From contig NC_017030.1 in assembly GCF_000255295.1 (NCBI RefSeq), forward strand, positions 4,278,001 to 4,342,000: a DNA stretch of 64,000 nt, in the 5' to 3' direction. The notes beneath the pieces were generated by a model, which was not told where the DNA came from, did not search any database, and worked only from the letters and a program-made list of their open reading frames with translations. This DNA is from Corallococcus coralloides DSM 2259. Its GTDB lineage: Bacteria > Myxococcota > Myxococcia > Myxococcales > Myxococcaceae. This document shows positions 17,458 through 25,029 of this stretch, piece by piece. The translations under genes and the position numbers were made by a program. The stretch's first letter is position 1. The number at the start of each line of letters is the position of its first letter.

Positions 17458-17664
17458 ATGCCACTCGCGCCGTGTCCCATCTGTCAGAAGCCCGTGCCTC
17501 CGCGTCCGGAGAACACCTCCCATCCCTTCTGCTCCCGCCGCTGCCGCGCCGTCGACCTGGGCCGCTGGCTGGGTGAGGAGTACCGCGTGCCCGACCGTCA
17601 GGCCGAGCAGCAGGAAGACGAGCTCCCCTCCGACGGAGAGCCGCGCCGCCACCACGACGCTTGA
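17458..17664 (+). CDS. yacG: DNA gyrase inhibitor YacG (zinc-binding)
   Basis: A 68-residue protein with the YacG four-cysteine zinc site: CPIC near the N-terminus and FCSRRC about 20 residues later, then VDLGRWLGEEYRVP, the family signature. E. coli YacG binds GyrB and blocks DNA binding by gyrase. The acidic, His-ended C-terminal tail is poorly conserved, as usual. Confidence 0.93.
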   Translation: MPLAPCPICQKPVPPRPENTSHPFCSRRCRAVDLGRWLGEEYRVPDRQAEQQEDELPSDGEPRRHHDA

Positions 17665-17799
17665 GCCGTTGCCGCTGTCCGGCGCTGGAAGATTCCCGGA
17701 CCGCTCGAACGACAGGGCAGGGGAGCGTGCCGCCGGAAGGCCCTCGCCCGTGCGCCCCGGAGGGCAGGGGATGGGCGTGCCGCTGGAGTCGCGGGGAGA

Positions 17800-18894
17800 G
17801 TGACGGTATACCCGCCTGCCGTGAAACGCGCCGTCAACCTCATCGCCAGCCTGCTCGTCACAGTTGCCTTCATGTGGTGGGCCTTCCGGGACACGGACGT
17901 GTCCACGCAGCTCGCCAGCCTCAAGGCGGCCAACTACGCGTGGATCTTCCCGTACGTCGTGTGCCTGGGCTTCATCCACGTCTTCCGGTCGCTGCGCTGG
18001 GGAGCGTTGCTGTCGGGCCTGGAGCACATCCCGTTCCGCAAGTTGAACGAAGCGTCCGGCATCGGCTTCATGATGCTGCTGGTGCTGCCGTTCCGGCTGG
18101 GTGAGTTCGCGCGCCCCTTCCTCATCGCCCAGCGCAGCTCCATCCGCCGGAGCGCGGCCATGACGTCCGTGGTGCTGGAGCGCATCGTGGACGGCCTCTT
18201 CGTCGCGGCGATGTTCCGCGTGTTGCTCTTCTTCGTCCCCACGGAGACCCCCGAGGTCCGGTACGTGAAGCTGGGCGCGTGGCTGATGTTCGCCGTGTTC
18301 GGCGGCGGCCTGGTGTTCCTGCTCCTGGGCCTGTGGCAGCAGGAGCGCACGGTGCGGCTGGTGCGCGCCACGGTGGGCCGCTTCTCGCCGGGCGTGGCGG
18401 ACAAGGTGGCGGACATCGTGGACACGTTCGTGGGGGCCATGCGCCAGCTCCCCGACCGCAAGAACATCGCCATGTTCTTCCTCTACACGGTCGCCTACTG
18501 GGGCGTGAACGGACTGGGCATGGCGCTGCTCGCGCGCGCCTTCGACTGCTCCGGCGCGGCGGCGGGCACGGCCTGCGAGCCCATGAACCTGACGCTGTTC
18601 CAGTCCTACATCGTGATGTGCGTGCTGGTGGTGGGCCTGATGATCCCCGCCGCGCCTGGGATGATGGGCACCTTCCAGGCCGCCACCAAGGTGGGCCTGG
18701 GGTTGTTCATGCCCGCCGCGATGGTGAACGCGCACGGGCTCGCCTACGCGAACGTGCTGTGGCTGGTCCAGACGCTCCAGCAGATCGTCATCGGCCTCAT
18801 CCTGCTGTCCATCAGCCACATGTCCTTCCGTGAGCTGGCGGGGAAGATGAAGAAGGATGACGACACCACGGTCACCCGCTCGTCGGTGGCCTGA
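17800..18894 (+). CDS. Integral membrane protein, lysylphosphatidylglycerol synthase TM-region/flippase-like family
   Basis: A 364-residue protein with about eight membrane spans. Family motifs of the UPF0104/AglD-like flippase group are visible: SLRWGALLSG, LLVLPFRLGEFARPFLI, ERIVDGLF and AAPGMMGTFQAATKVGL. Relatives move lipid-linked substrates or form the membrane half of MprF; no synthase domain is present here. The GTG at 17800 or the GTG at 17821 could be the start; the latter (KRAVNLIASLL) sits just before the first span. Confidence 0.85.
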   Translation: MTVYPPAVKRAVNLIASLLVTVAFMWWAFRDTDVSTQLASLKAANYAWIFPYVVCLGFIHVFRSLRWGALLSGLEHIPFRKLNEASGIGFMMLLVLPFRLGEFARPFLIAQRSSIRRSAAMTSVVLERIVDGLFVAAMFRVLLFFVPTETPEVRYVKLGAWLMFAVFGGGLVFLLLGLWQQERTVRLVRATVGRFSPGVADKVADIVDTFVGAMRQLPDRKNIAMFFLYTVAYWGVNGLGMALLARAFDCSGAAAGTACEPMNLTLFQSYIVMCVLVVGLMIPAAPGMMGTFQAATKVGLGLFMPAAMVNAHGLAYANVLWLVQTLQQIVIGLILLSISHMSFRELAGKMKKDDDTTVTRSSVA

Positions 18895-18906
18895 GGCCTT
18901 CCGCCG

Positions 18907-19380
18907 CTACGGGGCGGGCTGGAGGGCCTGCCCTCCGTCGGTCGCGGGCGGGGTCGCGGGCGGCACCTGCTGGGCGCGCACGCTGTTGCGCACCTGATCC
19001 GTGACGGCGGCGGGGTCCACGGTGCCCTTGAACGTGCCGAAGGGCGTCTCGATGTGCTGCTCGTGCTTGCCGTCGGTGCCCGGCGGACCGCACCAGGCCT
19101 TGGTGGAGTCCTTCAGCGAAGCCACGGGCGTGCGCACCGCGGTGTGCGTCTGCGTGGTGGACTTGGCCACGAGCACGTGGTCGCGCATCAGCACGCAGTG
19201 GTCCTCGTCGAAGTACCAGGCCGCCGAGCCGTCCGCGAACTCCTGCGCCCGCTCCGGTCCCCTGCCCATGGTGTCCGCCACCTGGGCGGCCGTCATGCCG
19301 GGGTAGAGCTTCTCGAAGCCGGGGGTGGCGCAGCCGGTGGCGGCCAGCGCGAGCAGTGCGGACAGCAGGGAGGGACGCAT
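18907..19380 (-). CDS. Hypothetical lipoprotein
   Basis: A 157-residue lipoprotein (lipobox AATGC at about residue 17). Directly after it, GFEKLYPGMTAAQVADTMGRGPER resembles the SmpA/OmlA-type motif (LxxGMTxxQVxxxLG) of outer-membrane lipoproteins, and AWYFDEDHCVLMRDHVLVAK continues that strand pattern. A low-complexity Pro/Ala C-terminus follows. Location would be the periplasmic face of the inner or outer membrane; function unknown. Confidence 0.75.
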   Translation of the reverse strand: MRPSLLSALLALAATGCATPGFEKLYPGMTAAQVADTMGRGPERAQEFADGSAAWYFDEDHCVLMRDHVLVAKSTTQTHTAVRTPVASLKDSTKAWCGPPGTDGKHEQHIETPFGTFKGTVDPAAVTDQVRNSVRAQQVPPATPPATDGGQALQPAP

Positions 19381-19472
19381 CCGGGGCGCGACTCCTGGAA
19401 GGAGAGGCGGACGACCCTAGCGTGTTCCTCCCGGAGCGCTCCAGGTGGGGCCTGGAGGCGATGACGGGAGGA

Positions 19473-19550
19473 TTACAGCTCCTGCTCCAGCCAGCGCGAC
19501 AACCGTTCGCGCAGCGACCGGACGCGGCGGCGGAGCAGGGGGCCGCTCAC
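19473..19550 (-). CDS. Possible 25-residue amphipathic peptide coupled to the RHH gene
   Basis: A GTG codon overlaps the TGA of the ribbon-helix-helix gene (GTGA), and the frame reads VSGPLLRRRVRSLRERLSRW, then LEQEL and TAA. The Arg/Leu pattern gives a strongly amphipathic basic helix. The 4-bp overlap is the usual arrangement for translational coupling. There is no independent evidence of expression, and it could be a chance frame. Confidence 0.4.
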   Translation of the reverse strand: MSGPLLRRRVRSLRERLSRWLEQEL

Positions 19551-19801
19551 GACTCGCCCTCTGTCTTGGCGGGCATGCGGCCGTACTTGGACAGCAGGTC
19601 CTCCACGGCTTCACGCAGGTACTCGCTCTGGTGGATGCGGGTGCGCCGCGCCAGTTCGCGCAGCTTGTGCACCTGCTCCTCGGGAACGAGGACGTGGGTG
19701 GAGACGATGTCGGCCTCGGGGCTTCGGACCTCACCGGGTTCCACCGCGGACGGGGACGACGGAGCGTCGGGGCTCAGCGGGCTGGCGCTTCCATCCTGCA
19801 T
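19547..19801 (-). CDS. Ribbon-helix-helix DNA-binding protein
   Basis: An 84-residue protein. After a Ser/Pro/Asp-rich N-terminal 40 residues comes STHVLVPEEQVHKLRELAR (beta strand and helix 1), then RIHQSEYLREAVEDLLSKYG (helix 2), the pattern of small RHH repressors or antitoxins. The ATG at 19801 is preceded by GGAGGAAG, which decides the start. No toxin gene of normal size adjoins it, but a 25-codon frame overlaps its stop. Confidence 0.75.
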   Translation of the reverse strand: MQDGSASPLSPDAPSSPSAVEPGEVRSPEADIVSTHVLVPEEQVHKLRELARRTRIHQSEYLREAVEDLLSKYGRMPAKTEGES

Positions 19802-19943
19802 CGGGCTTCCTCCAGGAATGCTGCTACAGGCCGCTACCGACCTGGCGTGGGCATTAGGGGGCCGGCCTCTCGTGCCGTCAAAAAAAGGAACACGCGACGG
19901 GCCGGGTTGACTTGGAACCCGATGCGCTGTTACTCGCGCATCC

Positions 19944-20066
19944 ACGTAAGGGGAGTAGTTCCCGCCCGGCAGCGAGGGGCGGAGGGGCGCTCGACACACT
20001 GGCTGGTGACAGCCCGGGCCCCCATCCCGCGCAAGCGCGCGAGACGAACGAGACCTTCGGACAGGG
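19944..20066 (+). promoter_or_regulatory. yybP-ykoY manganese riboswitch
   Basis: Two conserved blocks of this class are present in order: AAGGGGAGTAGTT at 19948-19960 (5' loop) and ACGAGACCTTCGG at 20048-20060 (3' loop). Between them CGACACACTGGCTGGTGAC...CAGCCCGGGC can form the intervening stems. In known members Mn2+ bridges the two loops and turns on Mn2+ exporter genes. The downstream gene (20166) is a GDT1/TMEM165-type exporter, a known regulon member. About 100 bp remain for the expression platform; AGGGA...TCCCT (20063-20080) may be part of it. Confidence 0.82.
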
Positions 20067-20165
20067 ATTCAACGTTCCCTGGCCGAGGTCCGTCGTGCGC
20101 GCTCCTCCCTGAAGCGCTCCACCCCACGACATCCTCCGCGCCAGGGACTGGGATGGGGTGCCATC

Positions 20166-20738
20166 GTGTCGTTGGAAGCAATCGTCGGTTCATTCGTGCT
20201 CGTCGCCGCCAGTGAGATGGGGGACAAGACCCAGCTCTTGGCGTTCTCGCTGGCGTCCAGATTCCGCAAGCCGTGGGCGGTGCTGGGCGGCATCTTCGTG
20301 GCCACGGTGGCCAACCACGCGCTGGCGTCGTCGGTGGGCACGTGGGTGTCCACGCATGTCCCCGCGCGGATGATGGCGCTGCTGTTGGCGGTGATGTTCC
20401 TGGGCTTCGGCCTGTGGACGCTCAAGCCCGACACGCTGGATGACGACGGTGGCAAGCCCCCGCGCTTCGGCGCCTTCCTCACCACGGTGGCGCTCTTCTT
20501 CATCGCGGAGATGGGGGACAAGACGCAGCTGGCCACCATGGCGGTGGCCGCGCGCTACCAGGCGCCGGTGCTGGTGACGCTGGGGACGACGGCGGGGATG
20601 CTGCTGTCGGACGGCCTCGCGGTGTTCCTGGGCGACCGGCTGTCCGGACGGGTGAACATGAAGTACGTGCGGTGGGTCACCGCCGCGCTCTTCTTCCTCT
20701 TCGGCTTCGTGTCGCTCTGGACGGCCTGGCGAAGCTGA
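20166..20738 (+). CDS. GDT1/TMEM165 (UPF0016) family divalent cation exporter
   Basis: A 190-residue membrane protein with six spans in two homologous halves, each carrying the family signature: ASEMGDKTQLLAFSLA near residue 15 and AEMGDKTQLATMAVAA near residue 118. Bacterial relatives export Mn2+ (and perhaps Ca2+). The GTG at 20166 is the start before the first signature. A yybP-ykoY riboswitch lies 100 bp upstream, which argues for Mn2+ as substrate and for induction by excess Mn2+. Confidence 0.92.
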   Translation: MSLEAIVGSFVLVAASEMGDKTQLLAFSLASRFRKPWAVLGGIFVATVANHALASSVGTWVSTHVPARMMALLLAVMFLGFGLWTLKPDTLDDDGGKPPRFGAFLTTVALFFIAEMGDKTQLATMAVAARYQAPVLVTLGTTAGMLLSDGLAVFLGDRLSGRVNMKYVRWVTAALFFLFGFVSLWTAWRS

Positions 20739-20752
20739 GGCTTCTCGGAAGG

Positions 20753-20778
20753 GCCCCGGCGTTCAGGGACGCCGGGGC
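20753..20778. terminator. Bidirectional GC hairpin
   Basis: GCCCCGGCGT-TCAGGG-ACGCCGGGGC is a perfect 10-bp stem between the convergent stops of the GDT1 gene (+) and the alcohol dehydrogenase gene (-). Confidence 0.65.
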
Positions 20779-20791
20779 TTCGGGGGGACGG

Positions 20792-21835
20792 CTACTTCAG
20801 GCTCGCCGTGTCGATGACGAAGCGGTAGCGCACGTCGTTCTTGAGCATGCGCTCGTAGGCGTCGTTGATCTTCTGGATGGGGATGACCTCCACGTCGGCG
20901 GCCACCTGGTGCTGGGCGCAGAAGTCGAGCATCTCCTGCGTCTCGCGGATGCCGCCAATCATCGAGCCGCCCAGCTTGAGCCGGCGGGGGATGAGCGAGA
21001 AGGCCGCCAGCGGCGTGGGGGCTTCCGGCGCGCCGACGATGATCATCGTGCCGTCCGTCTTCAGCAGGCTCAGGTAGGCGTTGTAGTCGTGCTGCGCGGA
21101 GACGGTGTCCAGGATGAAGTCGAAGGACCGGCGCAGCTTCTTGAACGTCGCCTTGTCGGACGTGGCCTCGAAGTGCGCGGCGCCCAGGGCGAGCGCGTCG
21201 TCGCGCTTGGACGGTGAGGTGCTCAGCACCGTCACCTCCGCGCCCATCGCCTTGGCCAGCTTCACGCCCATGTGGCCCAGGCCGCCCAGGCCCACGACGG
21301 CCAGCTTGCTGCCGGGCTTCACGCCGTAATAGCGCAGCGGCGAGTACGTGGTGATGCCCGCGCACAGGAGCGGCGCGGCGCGGTCCAGGGGGATGCCCTC
21401 CGGGATGCGCACCACGTACTTCGCGTCCACGGTGATGCGCGTGGAGTAGCCGCCGTAGGTGGGCTGCCCGTCGTAGTCACGGCCGTTGTAGGTGTTCACC
21501 GAGCCGCGGTCGCAGTACTGCTCGTCGCCGTTGAGGCACTGGGGGCACTCGCGGCACGAGTCCACGAAGCAGCCCACGCCCACCGTGTCACCCACCTTGA
21601 ACGTGGTGACAGCGCTGCCCACCTGGGACACCTTGCCGACGATCTCGTGGCCCGGGACCATGGGGAAGAGGGCGCCGCCCCACTCGTCGCGGGCCTGGTG
21701 GATGTCGGAGTGGCACACGCCGCAGTACTGGATGTCGATGAGGACGTCCTGGGGGCGCGGCTCGCGGCGCTCCACGGTGAAGGGGCCGAGCGCGGCCTTC
21801 GCGGTAGGGGCGGCATAGGCAGGGGTCGTAGGCAA
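20792..21835 (-). CDS. Zinc-dependent alcohol/aldehyde dehydrogenase (YahK/CAD-like)
   Basis: A 347-residue medium-chain dehydrogenase. Catalytic-zinc ligands lie in YCGVCHSDIHQ and PGHEIVG, the four structural-zinc cysteines in CFVDSCRECPQCLNGDEQYC, and the NADP-binding motif is VVGLGGLGHMGVKLAKAMG. NTYNGRDYDGQPTYGGYS is typical of the NADP-dependent cinnamyl-alcohol-dehydrogenase-like group that reduces many aldehydes. I chose the TTG at 21835 (PTTPAYAAP...) because AGGAG lies 6 nt upstream; no ATG fits the family N-terminus. Confidence 0.9.
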   Translation of the reverse strand: MPTTPAYAAPTAKAALGPFTVERREPRPQDVLIDIQYCGVCHSDIHQARDEWGGALFPMVPGHEIVGKVSQVGSAVTTFKVGDTVGVGCFVDSCRECPQCLNGDEQYCDRGSVNTYNGRDYDGQPTYGGYSTRITVDAKYVVRIPEGIPLDRAAPLLCAGITTYSPLRYYGVKPGSKLAVVGLGGLGHMGVKLAKAMGAEVTVLSTSPSKRDDALALGAAHFEATSDKATFKKLRRSFDFILDTVSAQHDYNAYLSLLKTDGTMIIVGAPEAPTPLAAFSLIPRRLKLGGSMIGGIRETQEMLDFCAQHQVAADVEVIPIQKINDAYERMLKNDVRYRFVIDTASLK

Positions 21836-21955
21836 GAAAGGCTCCTGATGGCGAACGAAGTAGGGGCGGCAATCTAACGACGCCGGGGCCTTGGTACCGG
21901 GGGAACGTTGGGAGAAGTGGACCTGCCCGGGGAGCATCCGGGAGACTCCGCGCCC

Positions 21956-22456
21956 ATGAGCCAGGAACGTCTGCAGCAATCCCTGTCCGCGGGTCCCCAC
22001 CACCTCCTCTCCCGCCTGGTCGGCACGTGGGAGGGCGTCGCGCGCACGTGGTTCCAGCCCGACAAGCTGGAGGATGAGTCGCCCATCTCCGGCACCTTCC
22101 GGAGCGTGCTCGACGGACGCTACGTGGTGCACGAGTACACGTCCGCGATGGGCGGCAAGCCGCTGTCCGGGATAGCGACGCTGGGCTACCACCTGGACGG
22201 GCGGCAGTTCACCCTGTCGTGGGTGGACACCTTCCACGTCGGCACGGACATCATGAGCCTGCTGGGCGAGCCCGGGGTGAGCGACAGCATCTCCGTCACC
22301 GGCAGCTACTACACCGGTGAGCAGACGCCCCGCTGGGGCTGGCGCGTGGACATCGAGGTGGCCGGTCCCGATGCGCTGGTCATCACACACTTCAACATCG
22401 AGCCCGGGGCCGAGCCGCAGAAAGCCATTGAGATTCAGTACAAGCGGCGCGGTTGA
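21956..22456 (+). CDS. DUF1579 family protein
   Basis: A 166-residue protein with the DUF1579 pattern: LSRLVGTWEGVARTWFQPD near the N-terminus, GTFRSVLDGRYVVHEYTSAMGGKPLSGIATLGYHL, then FTLSWVDTFHVGTD. The fold is a calycin-like beta barrel predicted to bind a small ligand; function unknown. The ATG at 21956 is favoured because similarity starts soon after it. It is divergent from the alcohol dehydrogenase gene. Confidence 0.8.
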   Translation: MSQERLQQSLSAGPHHLLSRLVGTWEGVARTWFQPDKLEDESPISGTFRSVLDGRYVVHEYTSAMGGKPLSGIATLGYHLDGRQFTLSWVDTFHVGTDIMSLLGEPGVSDSISVTGSYYTGEQTPRWGWRVDIEVAGPDALVITHFNIEPGAEPQKAIEIQYKRRG

Positions 22457-22462
22457 GGTGCA

Positions 22463-22494
22463 CACGCCCCGCCAATAGACCCAGGCGGGGCGTG
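22463..22494. terminator. Bidirectional GC hairpin
   Basis: CACGCCCCGCC pairs perfectly with GGCGGGGCGTG (10-nt loop), between the convergent stops of the DUF1579 gene and the Cys-rich lipoprotein gene. Confidence 0.65.
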
Positions 22495-22530
22495 GCAGTT
22501 GCTCATGCCGGATGCGTCAAGGATTGCCGG

Positions 22531-22878
22531 CTAGTAGCCCCAGCAGGCGTCATTGTGGCCGCTGTAGCCCAGGCTCTGGCAAAAGCGGAACGCCGCCGAG
22601 CGGCAGTCGCCAAACGGGATCGCCGAGGTGTGCCCGACGGTGTAGTAGTAGTTGATGCCGTCGTTGCACTCCGCGAGGCAGTAGTTGTTGCCGTCGTAGC
22701 CGGTACACGTGCCGAAGGCGCGGACCTCTCGGTCGTCCGACGACGCGCCGGGGGCGGCCTGTTCCTGGGAGGGCTGCGTGACGGGCTCCGTCGTGCCCTC
22801 CTCTTCCGGGGGCATACCACCACATGCCGTGACGATCGCTGCGGACACCATCAGGGGGAACAGCTTTGTGAGATGCAT
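22531..22878 (-). CDS. Cysteine-rich lipoprotein
   Basis: A 115-residue lipoprotein (lipobox VTAC near residue 19). A Glu/Thr/Gln/Pro-rich linker of about 35 residues leads to a 55-residue domain with six cysteines (GTCTGYDGNNYCLAECND, GDCRSAAFRFCQS, NDACWGY), enough for three disulfides. I do not recognise the family. Such short disulfide-bonded modules on a flexible lipid-anchored linker are often surface-displayed. The region upstream (22879-23050) is unusually AT-rich and may hold its promoter. Confidence 0.75.
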   Translation of the reverse strand: MHLTKLFPLMVSAAIVTACGGMPPEEEGTTEPVTQPSQEQAAPGASSDDREVRAFGTCTGYDGNNYCLAECNDGINYYYTVGHTSAIPFGDCRSAAFRFCQSLGYSGHNDACWGY

Positions 22879-23053
22879 GGCGGATCCTGTCTGGCTTCAA
22901 TGACCTGGTGGAATGGCAATGCATTCCGTCAGGGCGCTTGGGATGGGCGCAGCGCTATTTGTATGTGAAAGACCATGAGACGAAAGTGCGATGCCGCAAG
23001 GACTGCCGTCCATTTCACAGACGCAAAGCGGCAAAAGTGTTAATTCATTCAAT

Positions 23054-23641
23054 TCATGGTTTGGCCGGCTGCGGCACCTGCTGGAGCTTCTGAGCCAGGA
23101 GCCGCGCCTCGTGACGTCCGGTGTCCGTCCAGTCCTCGGTGAATGAGAGGGACTGGAGCTCCGGGAGCAGGGTGGGCAGTTCACCCTCCTCCAGGAGGAA
23201 GCGCGCGGACGGGTGCGGATGGCGTTGCAGGTTGCGCCGGGTGGGCTGGGCGAAGACGAACAATCCACCTGGTGCAAGGAGCTTTGGCACGGCGGCCAGG
23301 AGCGGCCGCCAGAGGTAGTTCAAGCACACCACCAGGTCGAACGGGCCGGGCGGCAATGCATCTGTTTCCAGGTCCAGGCGCAGGCGAGTGAGGGACACGC
23401 CCGCGTCGCGCGCCAGGGTTTCCGCCTGTGCCAGCGCCACGTCGGAGATGTCCACCAGGGTGACGTCCAGCCCGCGTCGCGCGAGCCAGCACGCGTCGTG
23501 TCCCGCGCCGCCGGCCACGTCCAGCGCCCGGCCCTTTCGAGGCAGCTGGGACTCGAGCGAGCGGAGGAAGCCCGAGGGTTCCCGCGTCGCGGGGGCCTGC
23601 TGGTACTTGTCGTTCCAGCGCTGGCGATCCTCCTGGGACAT
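23054..23641 (-). CDS. Class I SAM-dependent methyltransferase (TehB-like)
   Basis: A 195-residue protein starting MSQEDRQRWNDKYQQ, the common lead-in of TehB-type methyltransferases. SAM motif I is ALDVAGGAGHDACWLARRG, the acidic residue of motif II lies in VTLVDISDVAL, and motif IV is DLVVCLNYLWRPLL. The substrate is unknown; TehB methylates tellurite or selenite, but related proteins act on other small molecules. It is 17 bp downstream of the isocitrate-lyase-like gene and probably co-transcribed with it. Confidence 0.85.
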   Translation of the reverse strand: MSQEDRQRWNDKYQQAPATREPSGFLRSLESQLPRKGRALDVAGGAGHDACWLARRGLDVTLVDISDVALAQAETLARDAGVSLTRLRLDLETDALPPGPFDLVVCLNYLWRPLLAAVPKLLAPGGLFVFAQPTRRNLQRHPHPSARFLLEEGELPTLLPELQSLSFTEDWTDTGRHEARLLAQKLQQVPQPAKP

Positions 23642-23658
23642 GGCTTGGCTCTCCGGAG

Positions 23659-24474
23659 CTACTTCGGGTTCATCAGTGCGTTGAGGGACGGGTAGCTGGC
23701 GGCGGCTTCGAACAGGCTCGCGGAGTGTCCCTCGCGGAGGAAGGCGGAGGCGAGCGCCCCGGCCCGGCCCCAGATGGCCTCCGGGATGGCGGAGCCGGCG
23801 CTGAGCCGCCGCACGCCCAGCCGCTGCAGCTCCGCCGGGGCGGGGAGGTCCTGGCGCGCGAGCACGTTCACGGGCAGCGAGGTGCCCCGGGTGATGGCCT
23901 GGATCTCGGCCGCATCCGTGACGCCCGCGGCGAAGAGGCCATCCGCGCCGGCCTGCTGATAGCGGGCGGCACGGGCCAGGGTCTCCTCCACGCGGCGCTC
24001 GGGCGGCACGAGCTTGCGCAGGTAGACGTCCGTGCGTGCGTTGACGAAGACGTCCACGCCCAGGCGCGCGCCGGCCTGCTTCACGCGTTCAATCTTCGCG
24101 GCGAGCAGCTCCGGAGGACCGCTGCCGTCCTCCAGGTTGCAGCCCACGGCGCCCTCGGACAGGAGGCGGGCCACGTTCTCCGCGGCGGTGGCCGGGTCGT
24201 CGGAGTAGCCCGCTTCGGCGTCCACGGTGAGGGGGACGCGGATGGCGCGGGCGATGGTGCGCACCGTGTGGACGAGCGCGTCCACGGGCAGCGCATTGCC
24301 GTCCGGGAAGCCCAGAGCCCAGGCCATGCCAGCGCTGGTGGTGGCGATGGCCTTCGCGCCAAGGCTCTCGAAGAGGCGGGCGCTGCCGGCGTCCCAGACA
24401 TTCGGAAGCACGAGCAGGTCAGGGCCCTGGTGCAGCGCGCGAAAGGTGGGGGCGGTGTCGGGACGGGCGGTCAT
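23659..24474 (-). CDS. Isocitrate lyase/PEP mutase superfamily protein
   Basis: A 271-residue TIM-barrel protein of the ICL/PEPM family: LLVLPNVWDAGSARLFE, ATTSAGMAWALGFPDG, VDAEAGYSDDPATAAENV (metal-binding acidic cluster) and GCNLEDGSG. The full KKCGH catalytic loop of isocitrate lyase is not present; in this subgroup the usual activity is phosphonopyruvate- or oxaloacetate-type C-C/C-P cleavage. The exact substrate cannot be read from sequence. Confidence 0.85.
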   Translation of the reverse strand: MTARPDTAPTFRALHQGPDLLVLPNVWDAGSARLFESLGAKAIATTSAGMAWALGFPDGNALPVDALVHTVRTIARAIRVPLTVDAEAGYSDDPATAAENVARLLSEGAVGCNLEDGSGPPELLAAKIERVKQAGARLGVDVFVNARTDVYLRKLVPPERRVEETLARAARYQQAGADGLFAAGVTDAAEIQAITRGTSLPVNVLARQDLPAPAELQRLGVRRLSAGSAIPEAIWGRAGALASAFLREGHSASLFEAAASYPSLNALMNPK

Positions 24475-24507
24475 GCGTGGGAGCTCCGGTGACGGTGTGA
24501 GAGGGAT

Positions 24508-25029
24508 TCAGGCGTGGGTCTGCTCATGGTCGAGCAGCCAGCGTTTGCGTTCCAGGCCTCCTGCATAACCAGTGAGCGAGGCATTGGCACCGACAACGCG
24601 GTGGCACGGGACGACGATGCTGATGGGATTGGCGCCATTGGCCAGGCCCACGGCGCGGATGGCCTTGGGGCGCCCGATGCGTTCAGCGAGCCGGCTGTAG
24701 GTGGTCGTCGTTCCCACGGGAATCTCGCGGAGGGCGCGCCAGACCTCGCGCTGGAAGGGTGTGCCGCCGGTCTCCACGGGAAGGGAGGCGATGGCGCCCA
24801 GGTCTCCGCGCAGATAGGCCTGGAGCGCGGAGGTGCGGCCGGCGGGGTCGCGCGCGGGTTCGAGGACGCAGCCGTTCTCGCCGTAGTGCAGGCGCAGGAG
24901 CCGGTGCATGCGGGCCTCGTAGCCCTCCCAGTCCAGCGCGCGCAGGCGGCCTTCCTCATCGCAGACGAGGAGCGCCACGCCGGCGGGGGTGGGCGTGGAA
25001 TCGATGAAGAAGCGCAGACGGTCAGGCAT
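24508..25029 (-). CDS. ogt: Methylated-DNA-protein-cysteine S-methyltransferase
   Basis: A 173-residue O6-alkylguanine-DNA alkyltransferase. The acceptor cysteine lies in IVVPCHRVVG, preceded by the recognition-helix region TTTYSRLAERIGRPKAIRAVGLANGANP. An N-terminal RNase H-like domain (RFFIDSTPTPAGVALLVCDEEG) is intact. It repairs O6-methylguanine by irreversible transfer. Its start overlaps the end of the Ada-AlkA fusion gene by 8 bp, so the two are translationally coupled in an alkylation-damage operon. Confidence 0.93.
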   Translation of the reverse strand: MPDRLRFFIDSTPTPAGVALLVCDEEGRLRALDWEGYEARMHRLLRLHYGENGCVLEPARDPAGRTSALQAYLRGDLGAIASLPVETGGTPFQREVWRALREIPVGTTTTYSRLAERIGRPKAIRAVGLANGANPISIVVPCHRVVGANASLTGYAGGLERKRWLLDHEQTHA

